Source of the DNA: Beta vulgaris subsp. vulgaris
Taxonomy: Eukaryota > Streptophyta > Magnoliopsida > Caryophyllales > Amaranthaceae
Direction: 5' to 3'
Length of the DNA stretch: 64,000 nt
Assembly: GCF_026745355.1 (NCBI RefSeq)
Contig: NC_079210.1
Span: 30,459,116-30,523,115, forward strand
Shown: positions 58,740-64,000 of the stretch, one piece after another
Position numbering within the stretch: position 1 is the stretch's first letter
How the letters are laid out: every line of letters begins with the position of its first letter
The notes under the pieces: model-generated
Told to the model about the DNA's origin: nothing
The model's input: the letters and a program-made list of their open reading frames with translations, nothing else
Database searches by the model: none
Position numbers and translations under genes: made by a program

Positions 58740-60900
58740 TAAAATGACCAATGTTTTGCGCGAATACAGACAGGCCGAACATAGGATCGACCACCATGAC
58801 GACTAAACCAAAGAAAAGCATGCGACACACGGACAGCGTGCCGCACAACATTGTGCACGCGGCACACAGTCGTGGGTCTAGCGCTATAGTGGGGGACCCA
58901 GCCGCAACCTAATGCGCTTGGCGCACTACTCCCCTGACACGTTTTTCGGGAATTTAGACAATGTTTTGGCCAATTGACGAACGTTTTCTATTGTTTGTTA
59001 GACGCAATTTTAGGAACGACGCGTAGTAATGACGATTTGACAGATTAATAATAGGAAAAAATTGCAATCACATGCAAATGTCATATAACATGGATGCAAA
59101 AGTTCCAACTGAAAGTCCAGTTTTATGTTTGAAACTATTGGTCGGGTTTAGGATCAGTCAGAAAATGATACATGACTAAGATATTAATCCAACGCTCCAT
59201 ACCCTTGATTAAAGACAAAGCACAAGGTAGATTATCCTGATGGTGGCTGAACAATATCCATGCATAAGCAAAACTGTGATGTCATTATAATGCATGAAAA
59301 GTGTATGAATCGTTTTTTATGAGTTTCATCCAGTCTTTTAATTTTGTTTTTAAATCCTCCCAATGAAGTCGCCAATTATAGGCATGTTTTTATTTCGCCT
59401 AGGCGAGATGATCACGTATTTGGATTTGACTACCCCCATTGTAAAGATTTTTGTATTTAAAACATTTTGAGAAGTCGCCAAAAAGTCTTTAAAGGAAGAC
59501 TCATAAACCTAATTAGACATTGGGAAACGGTAGGGACAAATTAGAAACTTATCCAATGTAAATTTCCACGTCTAGACTCCATAAATGGTAAAAAATGTAC
59601 CAAAAATTGATTTTGGGGGTGAGGGTACAAACACTATTAAGAATCATGTTGCCCATTGCTGGCCTCTATTAAATATCGATTCATTTCATGTTTTATGCAA
59701 TAGAATAATCACATAATATTTTAAGCACCCTAAAATATTTTGTCTAGGTTGATTAGAAAAAATAACATGTGGGTCATAAAAGCAATAAAACAGAACAATC
59801 ATATAATATGTATAGATATGATCAGGCAAGCATATAAGGACCCTCATGATTATACCGTGACTTGGGTCTGCGAGATTGACAGCCTTCGGGACGAACGATC
59901 ATGAAGCCTGAAAATCTGAATTTACATATATGTAGATCGAATGTGTTTGTATTTGAATATGAATTTTGTAGGGAGGTTTTGTAGAGTGACTTCGTAATGT
60001 GTAAAAATTTGAATGTTAATTATCGTGGAAAATCGTCCTTAAAATTTGCACCCAAAACAGGCATAGGGAAAACAACATTGCGCTTCACGCGACAGGTGCA
60101 CCTGGTGCAAGCTGACATCACGCGCATGATGCGGCATGCCTAGTAGAAAGCGTACACATGATACGCGCTTTGGAAAAGATAAGAAAGAAAACTGCACTTC
60201 ACTCATAGGTGTGTGCCAAGCGCACGACATAGTATATGGCACAGTGCTACGTGTCAGGAAAAGTTGTGCCTGATTCACCATGCTAGGCGCACCAGCTTGG
60301 CTTTTGACACGCTTTTGCCAGCTTTTTTAGAAAACACGTGCTAATGATTTTCTTTTATCCTTTAGTTTCGAAAATCTGATTTTACGGGAAAAAAAATATA
60401 ATTTTAGCTACAAAAGTATCTTTGATAATATTTATTTATTAAAATAAACAATCAATTACACTTTTCAAAGGATTGGACTCAAATATAATTGATTATCATG
60501 AATAATAAATTGGGCTTTAAAATAGCATTTTAACACTTTTCAAAAGTATTTTTGGATGGCTTATCAGACTGCTCTTTCCTTAGATCGAACCAATTAAGAC
60601 CACAATATGTGTCAACATAGATCCTTGTCCAACACTTATATCATTTGATGATGCCATTTGAATCGCTAGGAACATGTAAAGTGCATGGTTAACCCCATAA
60701 TGAATGTTTCGTAAGGGGACGGAAGCAGGCTACCATGAGACGAAAGATCTTCTTTCTAAAGACATTTGATTTGAAACTATTATAAGTCCAAGGTCCAATG
60801 TTGAAATAATTTTGGAGGTTTTTCTCAACTTTGTTCGTGCGAATTTGATCAATAAATATTAATCATATATTTACATTATATAATAATTATTATAGAAATA
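58740..60900 (+). repeat. Diverged dispersed repeat (relative of 36896-39330 and 4795-5800)
   Basis: 59365-59760 aligns with 5440-5790 (direct) and with 37750-38080 (inverse). Long stretches of TGCGCTTGGCGCAC-type sequence occur at 58820-58930 and 60060-60300. The short minus frame 60039-60281 is featureless. Confidence 0.5.
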
Positions 60901-60989
60901 ATTAACTTCAATTCATATAGTAGCTAATGTGTGCCTTAATTTCTTGAAGAAGGAGAGAGATTCGAAGTTATTGAAGCTGGAGTGGAGCA

Positions 60990-61184
60990 CCACACGCACG
61001 AGGCGAGTGTGCTGAAGGCTCGGGTGACTTAGCAGAAATGGTACGGGCGGATATGACAAGAACTCCCGCAGACCAATTTACGATGTCTCCGTCGCTGACG
61101 TTCGTCAAGCAGGCCACGTGGATTGGCCAGGGTCTTCTTCGGCTAATTAGACCTCGCGAACCAAGCTGCGAAAAAAACTTTTTG
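60990..61184. other. GC-richer flank of the ycf2 fragment
   Basis: Base composition is clearly richer in GC than the surrounding DNA. No gene was recognised; it may belong to the same organelle-derived insert. Confidence 0.35.
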
Positions 61185-61515
61185 GGTCGACTTCCTGAAC
61201 AGCGCCCTTAAGCATCTCTAGCCATTTCTTTTTCAAACCGAGAGATTCATGAATCGGGATCCTGATGCATATAGATATAAATGGTTCAATGGGAGCAAGA
61301 ATTTCCAGGAATGGAACATTTTGTTTCTGAGCAGAAGAGTCGTTTTCAAGTAGTGTTCGATTGATTACGTATTAATCAATATTCGATTGATTGGTCTGAG
61401 GTTATCGACAAAAAAGATTTGTCTAAGTCACTTCAGTTCTTTTTGTCTAAGTTACTTCGTTTCTTTTTGTCCAAGGTTCGTCTCTTTTTGTCTAAGTCGC
61501 TTCCCTTTTCCCCCA
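61185..61515 (+). pseudogene. Plastid ycf2 fragment in nuclear DNA
   Basis: The translation in two frames gives DFLNSALKHL (stop) [30 protein letters not shown], then after a shift [15 protein letters not shown] (stop) [20 protein letters not shown] and [11 protein letters not shown] with repeated FLSK blocks. This is the order of the plastid ycf2 protein, which in chloroplasts is part of a large membrane-bound AAA-type complex linked to protein import. The small deletion after NFQE and two stops show that it is non-functional. The stop in VVFD*LRIN fits CGA to TGA, as expected from loss of a methylated CpG. Similarity ends at about 61515. Confidence 0.82.
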
Positions 61516-62100
61516 TTTGAGCGAAGTCTCCGGCCTTCCCCGTTATGACTTAGAAGACTTCGGTGCTGGTCCTCGTAGTCTTACCTGTAATAAATGAAAT
61601 AGCTCGACCAGAGAGGTACTTCAAGGGCCAGTTCATGAACCGGTCTGCGCTGCAGATCCGTCTATTACTAATTTCCAGACCCCAACCGGTTGAAAAGAGC
61701 TCTAACAGGCTTTGGAGGACCGAACCCACGACGATTTGATAGGCTGCCTGCAGCGCTGGTAGACGCTTTGGGAGTACCTATTGATGGACGAGGCCCACTA
61801 TCTTAATAGGTCCCTCTTGTGTCGGGTTAAGTGGTCTTTTTAAACCAGACCAACATGGCTTACTTACTCCGAGGGAACGAACCGTGTTCAAAACCAAGCG
61901 ATCGGATACAATTTCCCGATCGGAGATCCATGGATTACAGACGATATCTCCCGATGACCTTTCGCGATGCAACCCGAATAGTGGAAGCCCGGTCATTGCA
62001 AACTGCTCTCAAGGCAGAAACTTCCGAATTCTCTGCCCCGGGAGATTCCTTGCCGTGGCGGGATATTTGGCCTTATTTTGGTGTTTCCACGATTAAATTC
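61516..62100. other. GC-richer DNA of possible organelle origin
   Basis: The composition is near 50% GC, unlike its flanks. Overlapping frames (61778-61996 minus, 61831-62151 plus) have no recognised domain. The plastid ycf2 piece next to other non-plastid sequence resembles plant mitochondrial DNA that has picked up plastid fragments, but nothing here is diagnostic. Confidence 0.35.
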
Positions 62101-62960
62101 GAATTTTTTCGAATTTACTTGGTTTGTATAGGGTTATTTTGTAAACGTTAAGAAGCCATATATAAGGCATCCTAAAGTCACTTGAGAACCCTAGGGTTTA
62201 AATTAGCCACAAACTAGAATTCTCTCTTCCTTCTCATCCTCTCCATTATAATCCCTCAGGCTAAAGCAAAACTCCAAGGTTCTTGCTTGTGAATGTAGGT
62301 CAAGATTGCTGACTGAACCATATTAACTATTTGTCTCTCTTTATTGCTTTGTTTCTCATTTAAAGTTTTAAACTTCACATTTGCAATTATTGTTGACTTT
62401 AAGTATAACTTGAAAATCACAGGTTCTGAAAATTGCATTTATTACTGACATAATAAAGTGAAATATACGTAAAGAAGATAAGATGGAGAGAAATCAAACG
62501 TTTGTCTGCATACTTTGCATGCATGACTTTTTCTCTTCCTTTCTTTCTCTTTTTTATCTACTACATCTGAATTATCGATCGTTTATACAAGTCTTTGTTC
62601 CATTTTTAAAGTCACCAAATCTATATCCCACTTTTCTGAACTATATGTCAGCAAAGATCAACTCATATAAATGTGTAGAATTCGAGATGATTCCATTCAA
62701 ACCCTATGAACACATTTTAAACCATAAGATTGCCCACCGCAGGTCCATATTAACTACGACCTATGACCTACACTTAAAAACTCTTTCTAATTTACCACTA
62801 TACTTAAAACGAGGGTGGAGCATGTCACTTCAAGGGATTGGCGTTATATCCTTTGCATGTTTCAACTAGACTATGTCTATATATTGCAGAGAATTGATTA
62901 AGGCATACCTCCAATACTGAAATATGATAATGATTCATGCTCATGGATGTGATCTACTGC
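62101..62960. other. Unassigned, promoter-like sequence
   Basis: TATATAAGG (about 62158), an AACCCTAGGGTTTAAA word and CT-rich leader-like sequence (62220-62260) look like a promoter and 5' leader on the plus strand. No coding region follows that I can recognise; the frame at 62483-62869 is featureless. Confidence 0.3.
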
Positions 62961-62966
62961 AACCCT

Positions 62967-63030
62967 CCTCCTTTATCCGGGCTTGGGACCGGCAGCGAGT
63001 TGATACTCACAGGCGGAGTTAAAAATTGGT
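62967..63030. repeat. GC-rich word block (SINE-like motif)
   Basis: CTTTATCCGGGCTTGGGACC and the following CGGCAGCGAG...CACAGGCGGAGTT block stand out from AT-rich flanks. I recall very similar blocks recurring in many eudicot genomes, but cannot name the family. Confidence 0.35.
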
Positions 63031-63828
63031 ACTAAAGCAAACAAAAAATATTAAATTCTGTTGAACATGAGCCAAATCTGCACACAAATAATACAAGCTT
63101 CAAGGAAGTGTCAATACCCTATTCAACATAGTATATAACAGTATAACCTACGTCACCACCAAAAATCTTAAACAACAATAAGGGACAAATGAATAAAACT
63201 ATATACAAATGAAAACTCCCTAAATCGCAGAAGTTTCTTGAGTCAACAATGAATAAAATAACTAAAACCACAAAATGAGATCATATACAAGTGATTTTTC
63301 ATTCACGCAACAAGGATGAATACTCAACTTGTTTGTACCCACAAGAAAAGCAACTGAATGTGCTAAATGTATGTCACAATTGGGATGCCCAACATTTACC
63401 ATCTAGAAGCATTAAAAACGAGAGATTGAGTAAACTTGAGAGATGAGAAAGATCTTTAAGACAAAAAAATACATAGGAAAAGAAGAAAAACAAATATTAG
63501 CATATCCTCTTTACACCACCGGAACAAGTTCTTGTCACCATAGAAGAAGTTAATCGAAAATAGAGTAACTCCCTCCTACATCAACAGACTAAATCAACAC
63601 AGCTAATGCCCGAGTAATATAACACCAAAATAGAAAAAGAAGCAAGGAAAGTTTACATGACATAGGTCAAAACAAAAATATTGAGGATATTTATGACTTT
63701 CTAATATCTTAATGAGAATCGACTTGGAACATTGTCTCCAGGCAGTGACAAGTGTTTAACATGCATCAACTTATGAATCAAAGGTAAGCGGTGCTAAGAT
63801 TATTACTGCAATTTCCCTATTTAATTAC
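63031..63828. other. Unassigned AT-rich interval
   Basis: If the exon to its right is real, this could be intron. No feature was recognised. Confidence 0.3.
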
Positions 63829-64000
63829 CTGCCTTCTTCTTCTGAGTAAGCATAAGTTCATACTTCCCAACTACCTTATTAACTCCATTAAATTCACCAA
63901 CCTTTACCAAAACCAGTAGATTTATCTTTTTCACCAATATGAATCATCATTCTCATCCTCACTCATCAAACCACCATGGCCCACATAATACTTGCCCATC
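63829..64000 (-). pseudogene. Possible exon pair at the window edge, unidentified
   Basis: On the minus strand MGKYYVGHGGLMSEDENDDS is followed, after a shift, by GEKDKSTGFGK and VGEFNGVNKVVGKYELML TQKKKAG, ending at a GTAATT donor (63823-63828). The composition looks coding and the junction is plausible, but the frame changes twice and the family is not recognised. It may continue beyond the window. Confidence 0.3.

Noticed and set aside
61640..61760. Organelle large-subunit rRNA fragment
   Set aside because: GGAGGACCGAACCCACG recalls an rRNA word, but the surrounding sequence does not extend the match.
62483..62869. 128-residue plus-strand open frame
   Set aside because: No recognisable domain, no splice or promoter support, and AT-rich composition like the flanks; it may be chance.

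Overview
This window looks like nuclear DNA of a eudicot plant with a large, repeat-rich genome. The evidence is plant-type Copia and Gypsy polyproteins, Stowaway, Tourist, hAT, MULE and Helitron elements, plant-spliced exons, and decayed pieces of plant genes (chloroplast-division MinD, a POLLUX-like channel, plastid ycf2). The species cannot be named from the sequence. Only one gene looks intact: a three-exon heavy-metal-associated isoprenylated plant protein (HIPP) at 11705-14199 on the minus strand. Almost all other open frames are transposon remnants or low-complexity translation.

Layout. 1-2300: end of an LTR, then a ~1.25-kb segment (267-1512) that recurs at 22985-26590, then a Copia gag fragment with its short LTR. 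3531-4785: a MULE with long inverted ends. 4800-5800: a dispersed repeat split by a 5'-truncated LINE. 5830-8660: several (TA)n-bordered inverted-end elements with minisatellite-like interiors. 9293-11433: two hAT-like elements and a Stowaway. 11705-14199: the HIPP gene, with MITEs packed into intron 2. 15187-15441: LINE RNase H relic. 16159-21284: degenerate chromovirus (CRM-like Gypsy) inside a hAT-like element. 21660-28095: Helitrons, MITEs, a Copia fragment and a 2.48-kb solo LTR. 28720-30355: an inverted tandem array and a MinD pseudogene. 30459-35592: a decayed but nearly full-length Copia element beside a second, opposite Copia fragment. 36530-43960: AT-rich repeats with two gene-fragment loci. 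43961-47110: Stowaway, (TA)n element, and a Helitron carrying a ~630-bp TA microsatellite. 48873-56683: a ~1.9-kb tandem duplication whose copies hold different insertions. 57360-60900: a 46-bp minisatellite and a dispersed repeat. 60990-62100: GC-richer DNA with a plastid ycf2 fragment. 62100-64000: mostly unassigned.

The main interest is structural. Two duplications inside the window supply empty sites for insertions in the other copy, so exact ends and target duplications can be read for a solo LTR, a MULE-type MITE, a 1.5-kb MULE-like insertion, a Helitron and a 19-bp retroposon stub. A reconstructed Helitron-in-Helitron nest, three MULEs with telomere-like and G-rich interiors, and three U-snRNA-type promoter modules inside a hAT-like element are also worth a second look. 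I found no CRISPR array, operon or convincing new coding system, as expected for plant heterochromatin-like DNA.
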